A stretch of 64,000 bases of DNA from Glycine soja. Taxonomy: Eukaryota > Streptophyta > Magnoliopsida > Fabales > Fabaceae. Position 1 is the first letter of the stretch. Every line of letters begins with the position of its first letter. The DNA is taken from contig NC_041003.1 of the NCBI RefSeq assembly GCF_004193775.1, positions 29,564,263-29,628,262 on the forward strand, read 5' to 3'. The translations under genes and the position numbers were made by a program. Shown in pieces: positions 1-11,085 of this stretch. The notes under the pieces are model-generated. The model was given only the letters and a program-made list of their open reading frames with translations. It was not told the origin of the DNA and searched no databases.

Positions 1-2
1 GA

Positions 3-1041
3 GCGGCTACATTAGTCCACATGCACGAGCATTTGAACGACGCGTCGCAGGCCTCTACACGGCAGCTGGGCGGTTATATTACACTTCTCCAGGTACGTAT
101 TATTACTGATAATTTAAATTGAAGTAGCATTGCATCTTTTTTTTTATTATTGATGTTGACTATGTGTTTGTAGTGTTGGATATACGAGCACTTTCTTACA
201 GTGCATACATGCGTCGTTCATGATGCTTATGATGAAGGGAGCCCACAGGCCTGCAGGTGGCTTACGGGTAAGGCTCATATGACGGGGATCAAGGGAGCCC
301 CGTATCGGAGACGTCTGGATGCCCTAACTGTAACTGACGTGTGTTGGATGTCCTATGCTGAGCACCGGGGAGTCAGGGGCTTTGACTTGATATCGTCGTA
401 CACCAGCCAGCTCAGATGGGGTCAGATTGTGGTGTACGTTCGACCTGAGCGGGTTCTTCGACAGTTTGGCTACCTTCAGACGGTCCCTCCGCCGCCGGTT
501 TGTGATTCTTTGACGGGTGATGATATAGATGACCGATGGCTGCATTTTTCAGACCATTTGGTGCCTTTAGGGGAGCTCTGTGTAGTTCCTGGACAGGTGG
601 CGCCAGACTACATGGAGTGTTTTTTTTGGATATCGCACCCATTCGTCACGCGCGGACCGAGGAGACTGCTGAGCCGAGACATCTGCCTCCCTCTCATGAT
701 GAGGAGTTCGTCGAGCCATCCATCCCCGAGGTTTCAGTCGCGTCCGATCTCCCTACGCATTCAGTGGTAAGCATAACTTCTGTAGTTTTTCTTAATTTAA
801 ATTTTTTAAAAATGTGATACTGACTTTGTTATTTTGACTGTGACAGGTTGACTACCAAGGATGTCAGGGAATGGCTGAGGATTTAGGAGCGATTGTTGAG
901 GATTTGGAGCGGGTCATCAACCTCAGGATGGTCACTGAAGGCACTGACTTATATGACTTCATGACTCGTTGTCTGAGGAGAGCTAGAGGTGACGCCGCAG
1001 ATGGAAGTCTTAGGTCGCGCCAGAGACGCCGCATAGATTAG
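3..1041 (+). pseudogene. MAIN-like plant mobile domain gene, 3' part, frameshifted
   Basis: Three exons can be read. Exon a (3-92) ends in GGYITLLQ before a GT donor. Exon b (174-766) follows a TAG acceptor and reads CWIYEHF, then YRRRLDALT, FDLISSYTSQLRWG and DDRWLHFSDHLVPLGE. Exon c (847-1041) ends in RSRQRRRID and a TAG stop. These motifs and exon borders match the plant mobile domain (aminotransferase-like) family, often labelled MAIN-like or 'phosphatase 7 long form homolog'; family members act in the nucleus in genome stability, or are carried by transposons. The 5' part lies outside the window. Near 645-660 the frame changes: before it SHPFVTR, after it TEETAEPRH, running on to PTHSV at the donor. 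With that break the copy should not give a full protein. It may be cargo of the MULE that follows, because PMD genes are known companions of MULEs. I am sure of the family and less sure that it belongs to the MULE. Confidence 0.82.
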
Positions 1042-1581
1042 GATTTATATTTTTATTGTACTTAAATTATTAATTTTAGTATTTGTTTATGTATGTGATA
1101 AAACACATTTACTTACATCATTTATGATTTATGTTTGTCTCTCTATAAATATATGGTTTGAAATTTAAATATAAACCACACACATGAGTCACATTTATAA
1201 TGGTATTTGAATATATAAAATAAAGATAAAATAATTTAACAAGGAAATAATATCAATATATAAATATTACTTGTTTTAGGAAAAGAAAAAAATTGTCATG
1301 TTGAAAATAATATGTTATTCCATTCATTCAAATATGGAAATAAAAAATAAAAATTATGACATCACAATTTTATTAAAGAAAAAAAATATGGTGACTAAGA
1401 AACTTTAAAAAAATAATCAAAACATCTCTATTTTTTTGTTTTCAGTACATCTGGTTTATCCCAATTTTGGTCAAATTTGCTTTGTTATTAAAATTTAATT
1501 TGTAATTTAAATGTTAAAATTTATAACTATTCTGAAATTATATAATTTAACCATATATACGTACAGTAAAGAATAAAAAAA
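1042..1581. other. AT-rich spacer after the MAIN-like gene
   Basis: This is probably the 3' untranslated end of the MAIN-like gene followed by AT-rich sequence. No coding signal or RNA gene was seen. Confidence 0.6.
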
Positions 1582-1985
1582 GTTGGTTTAGGGTCTGTTA
1601 GAAACATGTCTAAGTATCCCTGTTCGAGCATTTTTTAAAATTATGTGGGAGCTGCTTGAGACTGTCCAGGGCCACTATTTGGCATGTTTGCACGTCAAGG
1701 AACCAAAAAAAAATAAAAGTAGCACCCCGTTCCATCGAATCACACCTCAAACCGAGGCACCAAAAATAAAAAAAAGTTGGTTTTCGGCCTGTTAGAAACA
1801 TGCCTAAGTACCCCTGTTCAGACTTTTTTTTAAATTATGTGGGAGCCGCTTGAGACTGTCCAGGGACGCTATTTGGCATGTTTGCACATCAAGGAACCCA
1901 AAAAAAAAATAAAAGCAGCGCCCCGTTCCATCGAATCGCACCTCAAACCGAGGCACCAAAAATAAAAAAAGTTGGTTTTCGGCCT
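1582..1985. repeat. 194/195-bp tandem repeat, two copies plus start of a third
   Basis: The motif GTTGGTTT followed by CTGTTAGAAACATG starts at 1582 and 1776, and a related start occurs at 1971 (periods 194 and 195). Each unit holds TATGTGGGAGC, CTTGAGACTGTCCAGGG, TTTGGCATGTTTGCAC and CATCGAATC, and ends in a poly-A-rich tract. The two full units are nearly identical, so the duplication is recent or kept homogeneous. The third stops after about 15-20 bases of identity. It lies between the MAIN-like gene and the last exon of the MULE transposase, so it is probably internal to the MULE. No coding potential was seen. Confidence 0.85.
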
Positions 1986-2119
1986 TTTAGAAACATATAA
2001 CTAGCATTCAGTTGAACACAAATATAACAATTTGACACACTAACATTTATTCATGGAACAATTCATTAATTACATGAACATAAATCCAATGTAAATATAG
2101 ATACATAAATATTACAAGT

Positions 2120-2568
2120 TCAGTGTCCGCTTAGGTCTACGTGCGTTGTATTAATTGTCATTAAGCTTAAGTAGTGTGGCATTCTACCTACATATGCAAT
2201 TGGCCATTGTTTTGCCTCCGGATACGAATTTCTTGACCACAACAATGCCATAGGCGGTAAGGGACAACGATCTTTCAGATAAACCTGTTGTAAGTGAAAT
2301 TACAATAATAACTTAAACAAACAAACCAACTCATTCAATAATTGAAATTATTTGAGTAAACGAATTTTCAATGGACCTGAACAAAATGACTGCCAAACAC
2401 ATGACCGACGCATATCATGCGGTGTGCAGAAGAATCGGCCGGTGGTCGACTTCTGAGAGGAAAAAATGTGAAGCTCTGTTGTCGTGACAACGATACAAGG
2501 ATTACATTATATCTTGACGCAATTACATATCCCATATCCGTTATATCCATCCATTTGTCCATACTAAC
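2120..2568 (-). pseudogene. MULE transposase-OTU gene, exons 4 and 5 (C-terminal OTU half)
   Basis: Exon 4 (2377-2568, 64 codons) starts VSMDKWMDITDMGYV and ends GSHFVQ before a GT donor. Exon 5 (2120-2284) starts after a CAG acceptor with VYLKDRCPLPP, continues LLWSRNSYPEAKQWP, and ends HVDLSGH and TGA. These are the missing C-terminal part of the gene at 11086-13542. The phases match exactly: the upstream exon ends in phase 0 and this one starts in phase 0. The His of GSHFVQ fits the catalytic His of an OTU cysteine protease. An LTR retrotransposon lies between exon 4 and its own acceptor: the first five bases of the exon, GTTAG on the minus strand, are the duplicated target site, and the TTTAG acceptor now lies 8.4 kb away at 11012-11016. 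Confidence 0.85.
2564..2568. other. Target site duplication CTAAC, left copy
   Basis: CTAAC directly precedes the LTR start TGATGCAAG; the same five bases follow the right LTR at 11007-11011. Five bp is the usual Ty3/gypsy duplication length. Confidence 0.9.
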
Positions 2569-3543
2569 TGATGCAAGCTCCATTGGAGCTTGTAGGCCTA
2601 GGATCTTCTTCATCAATGGATTCTTTTGCTTCTTGGAAGATAAATGGCAGCGGAATGGAGAAGGAAGAGAGAGAGGAGACGCCACTTCAAGGAGAAGATG
2701 AGTCTAGAAGAAGCTCACCACCATAGGAGGCCATGGATAAGAGCTTGGAGGAAGAAGGAGATGAATGAAGGGAGAGGGAGAGAAGAGCACGAAATTTTGT
2801 GCTCAAAAGGAGCTCTGAAATCTGAAGTTAATATTCAAATGCTCAAAGTTGAAAAAAATACACACACATGACCTCTATTTATAGCCTAAGTGTCACACAA
2901 AATTGGAGGGAAATTCAAATTTCACTTGAATTTGAAATTGAATTTGTGGAGCCAAACTTTGGAGCCAAAATTTCACTAATTATGATTAGTGAATTTTAGT
3001 TATGGTTCAGCCCACTAATCCAAGATCAATTCCAAAATTCTCCACTAAGTATGCTTAGGTGTCAGGAGGCATGAAAAGCATGAAGGACATGCACAAAGTG
3101 TGACTATATGATGTGGCAATGGGGTGTAGTAAGCAAATGCTCACCCCCCCTCTAAAATTTAATTGGATTGGGCTTCTACCAATTCAATTAAATTTATTTC
3201 CAACCACACACATCAAATATCCACTTAGTGCATGTGAAATTACAAAACTACCCCTAATACAAAAACTAGTCTAGGTGCCCAAAAATACAAGGGCTGAAAA
3301 ATCCTATATTTCTAGGGTACCCTACCTACAATATGGAGCCCTATATACAAGGACCAAATATAATGACATCCTAGTCTAATATGTACAAAGATAATTGGAC
3401 TCAACCTTGGCTCATGGGCTCAGAAATCTACCCTAAGGTTCATGAGAACCCTAGGGCCTTCTTCAGCAGCTCTAGCCCAATCTTCTTAGAGCCTCTTGCT
3501 CATGGTTCTAGTGATTGGTCCCTTCCTAGGGAGGATTGCATCA
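2569..3543 (-). repeat. 3' LTR of the CRM-like retrotransposon
   Basis: 975 bp, TGATGC...GCATCA. Relative to the other LTR it has an extra copy of a roughly 14-bp GGAGCCAAACTTT unit near 2950 and a shorter C run near 3150. A minus-strand TATA-type box (CTATAAATAG) lies at 2875-2884. The last 124 bases next to the internal region encode the pol C terminus. Confidence 0.93.
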
Positions 3544-6500
3544 TCCCCTTCCCCTTGAAGAGGATTTGACCTCAAATCTGTTAGTTCCTCCTCCTCAATA
3601 TCAGCTCCACCTGCAAAAGGAGTTAAATCAGAAATGTTAAAAGTGGTGCTGACTCCATACTCTTCTGGGAGGTCCAACCTATAGGCATTGTTATTGATCC
3701 ACTCCAAAACCTGAAAAGGTCCATCCCCTCTAGGGCTAAGCTTGGATTTCCTTTTAGTAGGGAATCTATCCTTCCTAAGATGGAGCCAAACCCAATCACC
3801 CTCATTAAGAACTAGCTCTTTTCTTCCTCTATTGCCTTTAGTTGAATACACCTTTGTTTGGTTCTCTATTTGGTTCTTAACCCTCTCATGCATCTTCTTT
3901 ACAAATTCTGACCTAGATTCCCCTTCTTTATGTATAAAAGAAGTGTCCAGTGGGAGGGGAATAAGGTCTAACGGTGTTAGGGGATTGAACCCATAGACAA
4001 CCTCAAAAGGGGACTGCTTGGTGGTTCTATGAACCCCCCTGTTGTAGGCAAATTCTACATGAGGAAGATACTCATCCCAAGACTTATGGTTGCCTTTCAG
4101 AAGAGCCCTTAAAAGGGTGGATAAAGACCTATTCACTACCTCTGTTTGCCCATCAGTTTGTGGATGACAAGTGGTAGAGAAAAGAAGTTTAGTTCCTAAC
4201 TTAGCCCATAAGGTTTTCCAGAAGTGGCTAAGGAACTTAGCATCTCTATCTGACACAATGGTCCTAGGCAAACCATGGAGTCTCACAACTTCCTTGAAAA
4301 AGAGTTTTGAGATGTGGAAAGCATCATCCACCTTGTGGCATGGTATAAAGTGTGCCATCTTGCTAAACCTATCCACTACCACAAAGATAGAGTCTACACC
4401 TCTTTGGGTTCTAGGAAGCCCAAGGACAAAGTCCATACTAATGTCTACCCAAGGTGTAGATGGGATGGGTAAGGGTATGTATAGCCCATGAGGCATCACC
4501 CTAGACTTGGCTTGTAAACAAGCCACACACCTAGTGCAATGCTTATGGACATCTTTCTTCATATGGGGCCAATAAAACTTTTCTTTTAGTAAGACAAGGG
4601 TCTTGTCTATCCCAAAGTGGCCCATGAGCCCACCCTCATGGCTCTCTTTCACAAGTAATTTCCTAATGGATCCTTGGGGTATGCAAAGCTTTCCCTCTTT
4701 GAACAAATACCCCTCAGCCAAATAGAATCCATCTTGGGCCTTTTTCCCACAACTCTCATAAATGGGAGAGAAATGTTCATCTAAAGCATACAAGTCCCTA
4801 ATATTATCAAATCCTAAAATTTGAGCTCCTAGGGAGCAAAACAATGTGTGTCTCCTAGAGAGGGCATCAGCTACCACATTTGTTTTTCCCTTTTTGTATT
4901 TGATAACATATGGAAATTGCTCTAGGTACTCTACCCATTTTGCATGCCTCATGTTTAACTTGCTTTGCCCTCTAATGTACTTAAGTGATTGATGATCACT
5001 ATGAATGACAAATTCCTTGGAAACAAGGTAATGTTCCCAAGTTTGGAGGGCTCTTATTAAGGCATAAAGCTCTTTATCATAGGTGGGGTAGTTGAGGGTG
5101 GCACTATGAAGTTTTTCACTAAAATAAGCAATAGGGTGCCCACCTTGTAACAATACAGCTCCAACTCCCACTCCAGAGGCATCACATTCTAGCTCAAAAG
5201 TTTTAGAAAAGTCAAGAAGAGCTAGAACAGGTGCCTTAGTAAGCTTTTCTTTGAGCAAAGCAAAGGCTTGCTCTTGTTTTTCACCCCAGGTAAATGCCAC
5301 ATTCTTCTTCACCAGCTCATTGAGAGGTGATGCAATTGTAGAGAAATTAGGAACGAACCTTCTATAGAAGCTTGCTAACCCATGGAAGCTCCTAATATCT
5401 CCCACACTTTTTGGGGTGGGCCATTCTTGGATGACCTTGATTTTCTCGGGGTCCACTTGGACCCCATTTCTACCAACTACAAAACCTAAGAAAACTATAT
5501 TATCTACACAAAAGTTACACTTCTCTATATTTGCATAGAGGGTGTTTTTCCTAAGGACTGAAAGAACTTGTCTGAGATGTCCTAAGTGATCATCTAGGCT
5601 CCTACTATACACTAAAATATCATCAAAATAAACAACTACAAATCTACCTATGAAATCCCTTAAGACATGATGCATAAGCCTCATAAAGGTGCTTGGTGCA
5701 TTAGTGAGCCCAAAAGGCATCACTAGCCATTCATACAAACCAAACTTGGTCTTGAAAGCAGTTTTCCACTCATCACCCTTTTTCATCCTGATTTGGTGAT
5801 AACCACTTTTAAGATCAATTTTTGAAAAGATATTGGCACCATGCAACTCATCAAGCAAATCATCAAGTCTAGGAATGGGGTGCCTATACTTTACAGTGAT
5901 GTTGTTGATGGCCCTGCAATCTGTACACATTCTCCACGTACCATCCTTTTTGGGCACCAACAACACTGGCACAGCACATGGGCTTAGGCTCTCTTGGACC
6001 CAGCCCTTCTCCAACAATTCTTTAACCTGAGACTCTATCTCCTTAGTCTCCTGAGGGTTAGTCCTATAGGTTGACCTATTAGGAAGGCTTGCTCCTGGGA
6101 CTAAATCTATTTGGTGTTCTATTCCCCTTAAAGGAGGTAGCCCAGGGGGTATCTCTTTGGGAAATATATCACCAAATTCATGTAAGAGTTCTTGGACCTT
6201 TGGGGGTAAGGTCTCAAATGTAGGAATTGTGGCAGTGCTAAGGGATGTTTCCCTTGATAGGAGAAGGTAGAAAGATTGTTTAAGAAGGAGTGCTCTTTTA
6301 ATATCACCTTTTGTTGCAAAATGATTTTCCTTCTTAACAATCTTCTTGGAGGAATCCTTTCCCTCTTTTTCCTTCCCCCTGGCCTTTGAAGACAAGGCCT
6401 TACTATCTTTCTTTTTCTTTTGTTTTTCTAATTTTTCTTCCTCATCCCTCTTATCTTTCATAGTTAGTTGATCTTTGGCCACCTGTGAAGGTGTTTGAGG

Positions 6501-6677
6501 ATGCAACACAAATTTAGTGCCAAGATGGGTGAGGGTAATCTCATTAGTTAGGCCATTATAAATGATCTTCCTATCAAATTGCCACGGCCTTCCTAAAAGA
6601 ATATGTCCTGCCTCCATGGGAACTATATCACAATTAACTTCATCCTTATATGTCCCAATGGAGAAAGGTACCTTCAC
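3420..6677 (-). pseudogene. pol of CRM-like element: protease end, RT, RNase H, integrase
   Basis: A long frame of 1063 codons runs from 6677 to a stop at 3486. In order it holds the protease tail ([10 protein letters not shown], residues 27-36), a lysine/glutamate-rich linker (about 75-120), reverse transcriptase ([13 protein letters not shown] near 285-297 and YFDDILVYS near 350), RNase H (ELECDASG near 500, [10 protein letters not shown] after it), an HHCC zinc finger, and an integrase core with SMDFVLG, SDRDAKF and the Glu of DGQTEVVN. All catalytic acidic residues I looked for are present. The stop at 3486 interrupts MSKRL; the same frame continues to a second stop at 3420-3422 inside the LTR. 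The equivalent codon in the other LTR is CAA, so this nonsense change arose after insertion. A TAA at 6678-6680 separates this frame from gag and the protease active site. Confidence 0.92.
3544..3556 (-). other. Polypurine tract
   Basis: On the minus strand AAGGGGAAGGGGA directly abuts the 3' LTR start TGATGC. This is the expected plus-strand primer of an LTR element and confirms the minus orientation. Confidence 0.85.
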
Positions 6678-8138
6678 TTATTGGTTAACTATCATTTCCC
6701 CTTGCTCATTGAGCCATTGAAGTTTATAAGGTTTTGGGTGGGGAATGATAGTGAGGTTCAACTTGGAAACTAATCTTGTGCTACAACAATTGCAACAAGA
6801 TCCACTATCCACAATGAGAGAACAAGTTTTATCTAAAATTTTGCATCTTGTATGAAAGATGTTCTCTCTTTGGGATTGAGATAGATCACAAGATTGACCT
6901 CCAAGGAGCCTTCTAACCATTAAGAGGTCACCTTCTTCATGGGGGTAGACTTCCTCACTAGACTCTTCACCCCTTACTTCATCTTCACTTCCACTAGAGG
7001 AAGGGCAAGAAGTAGTCTCCTCTTGACTACTATAAATGTCTTGACCCCTCATGATCATGGTTTTCTTTGTGGGGCATTGAGAGGCAATGTGACCTCTCCC
7101 AAGACATTTGAAGCATTTAATTTTGCTAGTCCTTTCTTGGGAACTAGTCTTAGGGGTGTATTTCTCTATGGTCTTACCCTTATCTTCCTTGGGTTTTGAA
7201 GGTGCAGCCCCTAAAATTCCATGGGCTTGGTCCTTCCTTGGATAAGAGTGAGAGCCATAAGATTTTGAAGAAGGCTTTCTTTTAAGTTGTTGCTCCACTT
7301 TTATACAAAGTTGGACTAGCTCATCTAGGTCCCTATATGGAAGGAGTTCAACCTTGTCCCTCACTTCCATATTGAGCCCACTAAGGAACCTAGCTATGCT
7401 TGTTCTTTCCTCCTCCCTAAGTCCAGCTCTTAAAAGGAGTAGTTCCATTTGTTGTCTATATTCTTCAACACTCATACTCCCTTGTCTAAGCCTTTGGAGC
7501 TTGTCCATAAGCTCCCTTTCATAGTAGGAGGGAATGTGCCTCTTCCTAAGGGCACTCTTAAGATCATTCCAATACTCTACTGGAGGATCCCCATGAATCC
7601 TTCGTTCTTTAACAAGGGAAGTCCACCAATAGAGGGCATACCCTTGAAAGCTAAGGGTAGCCAATGGAGCTTTTCTCTCTTCGCTAATATGATGGCAAGC
7701 AAAGAGTTGTTCAACCTTCATTTCCCAATCTAAGTAGGCCTCAACATTATTTTTTCCGTGGAAATATGGGAGGCTAATGTTAACCTCTTGAGGCCTTCTA
7801 TCCTTTTCTCTTCTTTAGGAGTGATGTTTAGTATGTGAACTATGACGCCCTCTATAATAGTCGCTAAGTTCTTCACTTAAACTCTTGCAAGAGTCATGAC
7901 TACTATAGGAGGCATGTTTTTCTCTTTTCATTTCTTTCATTATTTTTCTTCTTTCTTCCTCTCTTATTTTCTCTCTTTCATCTTGACTTATTTCTTCCAC
8001 TCTTTTTTTACCTTTTTCTTTTCTCTCTTATTTTTCTTTCCACAACTTAAGGGATCTCAACTCATCTAATATCTTATACAAGGGGTCCTTAGGAGTAGAA
8101 CCCTCACCATTAACACTAGATGAAGAATGAAGACTCAT
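6678..8138 (-). pseudogene. gag and protease active site of CRM-like element, broken N terminus
   Basis: The main frame (7721-6678) carries the retrotransposon gag core (ALYWWTSLVKERRIHGD, then QGSMSVEEYRQQMELLL), a CCHC zinc knuckle (CFKCLGRGHIASQC) and the protease active site DSGSCCNCC near the end. It is in frame with pol and separated from it only by TAA at 6678-6680 (after MIVNQ). Upstream, the same frame extends through LPYFHGKNNVEAYLDWE to another in-frame stop at 7815-7817 and a charged region (SQDEREKIREEERRK). The likely initiator is at 8136-8138, reading MSLHSSSSVNGEG, but that frame stops at 8028-8030 and the linker between it and the charged region is frameshifted in a lysine-rich tract. 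The lesions are simple and few, fitting recent decay. Confidence 0.88.
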
Positions 8139-10041
8139 GTTCCTTCCTAAGTTATGGTTCTTTCTTGTTGGGGGTTTGAAACAAAAGGTAAAAGAAACTA
8201 TGGTTGAAACTAGCCAAAATAAACACTAAAAGAGGTGTGAAAGATAAGGTAAAAACTAATTGGTAAAAGGCAAGCTATCTAGGTGGTTTGACAATGGAGG
8301 GTAAAAGAAATAATCTATGAAAGTAAGCAAGAAATTAAAGTGCAAGAAATGCAAACTAGGCGGATCCTAAGAGTGTTTGGATGACCTCATTTAAGGTTCC
8401 CAACAAAACACTCACTATCCTAAGGGAAAATTGCCTAAAATTATTACACACAAATGGAAGTAGGGTGACCTAGCGGAGGCTCCCAACTTACTTCCAATGA
8501 AAGCCCTTTTTGTTACAAAATTTGAAAGCAAAGCAAATTGCCAATTACAAAATTACAAAGAAAAAAGTCCTCAATTGTGGTGGCTATTGTCTCTTTAGTG
8601 TTTAACTCAATTTGGAGTGCTTCTTAGTCCAATAGCTCTTAAGGTGGTTGGCCCCTTGCTTCTTGACTCAAATTCTTCAAGATATGGCACCAATCCTCCT
8701 TTCCAATTCCCTATATGGCAACTCACAAGCAAGGAAACAAAGAGACAGCAATAACCAAAGACCAAAAAAAATGAAATGAAAGCTAACCAATAGAGTTTTA
8801 ACAAGACAAATTTCCAAGGATTATTCAACAATTAAGCAATGAAAAGCACAAAAAGCAAGCTAGGACTCAAGAGAAACCTAGAATGGCTCTAGAGTAGAGT
8901 AGAAAAACTCTAAAAAAAAAGACTCAAGAAACCTCTAGTTTTGGCACTTGTTTTCACAATAATTTCATTGAAATTTCAGAACTAGGATTGGTATAAATAG
9001 GCACCAATTATAGAACAATTTGAGCCAAAACAACAAGCACACTTTCCTTTCACTTTCTTTTTTTTCTGGACACTGATTTTCTGCCAACTTGTGAGATTTT
9101 TCTTATTTTTTCCTTTAATCCAAATCGCTTGGTTCTTTTTTTATTATTTTTTTCCAGATGTCTAGAAAATCAGTAAAAGTTTCAGCTCAAAAAAACGTAG
9201 TGACCAATTCCAGTAATTTATACAAGTTCGTATGTTCAAGCAGCCAGCACCAGCGATTTCAACCTAAAATCAAGAGTAGTGTTTATGTTGCTTAAGGCTT
9301 GGATGTTACAATTTGTGTTTGCTTATGCTCAATTTCTTGAATAACAAAATTCAAGAGAGCTTAAGACTTATTTGATTCACAAATCCAGCCACAACTCCAG
9401 CACCACAACTCAACTTCATCATAGGCATCATGTAGGAAACTTAGAAAGCCAAAAAAAAAGTTCAAGAACAAGACTACTTTTAGGAATTGATTTAGAACAT
9501 GTATGAACTAAATAACATGCATGATTAGACTCAAAATTCAAAAGATAGGCTAAGAATGACAAGAATACATGAACAAATGTATCTAGAATTCAATCAACAA
9601 AATAAAATTCAACACAAACTTAGAACATAATGTGACAATTACTATGACTAAACATGACTCTAAGACAACATGGATTAAGTGATTTACACTTAGATTTTTG
9701 TGTTTTTTTTTCTAATCAATATTTGGAACAAAATTTAGATCTAAAGGTTCAGCACAAGAATATTATGAATGAAAATTGATAGAACCTAAAATCAACACAA
9801 AAACAAGATTCAAGAGTAGATCTACAAATTTTGAACCATAGAAATGCAAGAACAAGTGTAGATCTAAGATTTAATCGGTTTATTTTTTTTTAATCTACTC
9901 TAAACAGCACCAAACCACAAGAAAATGGAGGATATACATGGAGAATAAGATGAAGAACAAGGAATTAAAGAGAATTCACCGAACAAAAAGATAGAGGAAG
10001 CAAAAGAACATCACCTGGATGAAGATGCTCTTGATACCACA
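8139..10041 (-). other. 5' leader of CRM-like element with primer binding site
   Basis: About 1.9 kb of AT-rich untranslated leader without a credible reading frame. On the minus strand, two bases after the 5' LTR end, is TGGTATCAAGAGC. It matches the complement of initiator-Met tRNA 3' ends (TGGTATCAGAGC) with one extra A, so it is the probable primer binding site (about 10027-10039). Confidence 0.75.
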
Positions 10042-11006
10042 TGATGCAAGCTCCATTGGAGCTTGTAGGCCTAGGATCTTCTTCATCAATGGATTCCTTT
10101 ACTTCTTGGAAGATAAATGGCAGCGGAATGGAGAAGGAAGAGAGAGAGGAGACGCCACTTCAAGGAGAAGATGAGTCTAGAAGAAGCTCACCACCATAGG
10201 AGGCCATGGATAAGAGCTTGGAGGAAGAAGGAGATGAATGAAGGGAGAGGAGAGAAGAGCACGAAATTTTGTGCTCAAAAGGAGCTCTGAAATCTGAAAG
10301 TTAATATTCAAATGATCAAAGTTGAAAAAAATACACACACATGACCTCTATTTATAGCCTAAGTGTCACACAAAATTGGAGGGAAATTCAAATTTCACTT
10401 GAATTTGAAATTGAATTTGTGGAGCCAAAATTTCACTAATTATGATTAGTGAATTTTAGTTATGGTTCAGCCCACTAATCCAAGATCAATTCCAAGATTC
10501 TCCACTAAGTGTGCTTAGGTGTCATGAGGCATGAAAAGCATGAAGGACATGCACAAAGTGTGACTATATGATGTGGCAATGGGGTGTAGTAAGCAAATGC
10601 TCACCCCCCCCCCTCTAAAATTTAATTGGATTGGGCTTCTACCAATTCAATTAAATTTATTTCCAACCACACACATCAAATATCCACTTAGTGCATGTGA
10701 AATTACAAAACTACCCTTAATACAAAAACTAGTCTAGGTGCCCAAAAATACAAGGGCTGAAAAATCCTATATTTCTAGGGTACCCTACCTACAATATGGA
10801 GCCCTATATACAAGGACCAAATATAATGACATCCTAGTCTAATATGTACAAAGATAATTGGACCCAACCTTGGCTCATGGGCTCAGAAATCTACCCTAAG
10901 GTTCATGAGAACCCTAGGGCCTTCTTCAGCAACTCTAGCCCAATCTTCTTGGAGCCTCTTGCTCATGGTTCTAGTGATTGGTCCCTTCCTAGGGAGGATT
11001 GCATCA
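10042..11006 (-). repeat. 5' LTR of the CRM-like retrotransposon
   Basis: 965 bp, the promoter copy for this minus-strand element. The TATA-type box CTATAAATAG is at 10348-10357 on the minus strand. The right border GCATCA is followed by CTAAC (11007-11011), the second target duplication. Confidence 0.93.
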
Positions 11007-11085
11007 CTAACCTAAATCACAAAACAAATACACGTGTCACTCATGTAAACATTATTTATATAAATAAAAAGCATAAAACACATAC

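Larger units (their letters stand above)
2569..11006 (-). mobile_element. Ty3/gypsy LTR retrotransposon, nearly complete, CRM-like chromovirus
   Basis: Complete 8,438-bp element on the minus strand. Its 5' LTR is 10042-11006, followed by a primer binding site, a leader of about 1.9 kb, one gag-pol frame (about 8000-3420), a polypurine tract (3544-3556) and the 3' LTR (2569-3543). The LTRs start TGATGC and end GCATCA and are flanked by CTAAC. Domain order protease, RT, RNase H, integrase is that of Ty3/gypsy. The single long gag-pol frame, the integrase C-terminal [11 protein letters not shown] region running into the LTR, and no recognisable canonical chromodomain resemble the CRM clade; that placement is inference. 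By eye the LTRs differ at about ten bases plus four or five length changes, roughly 1%, so insertion was recent. Nonsense codons at 7815, 6678 and 3486 and a broken gag start make this copy non-autonomous. Confidence 0.93.

Noticed and set aside
10027..10041. tRNA gene suspected from TGGTATCA-type sequence
   Set aside because: These are primer binding sites of LTR elements (also 56610-56621); no cloverleaf could be drawn around them.
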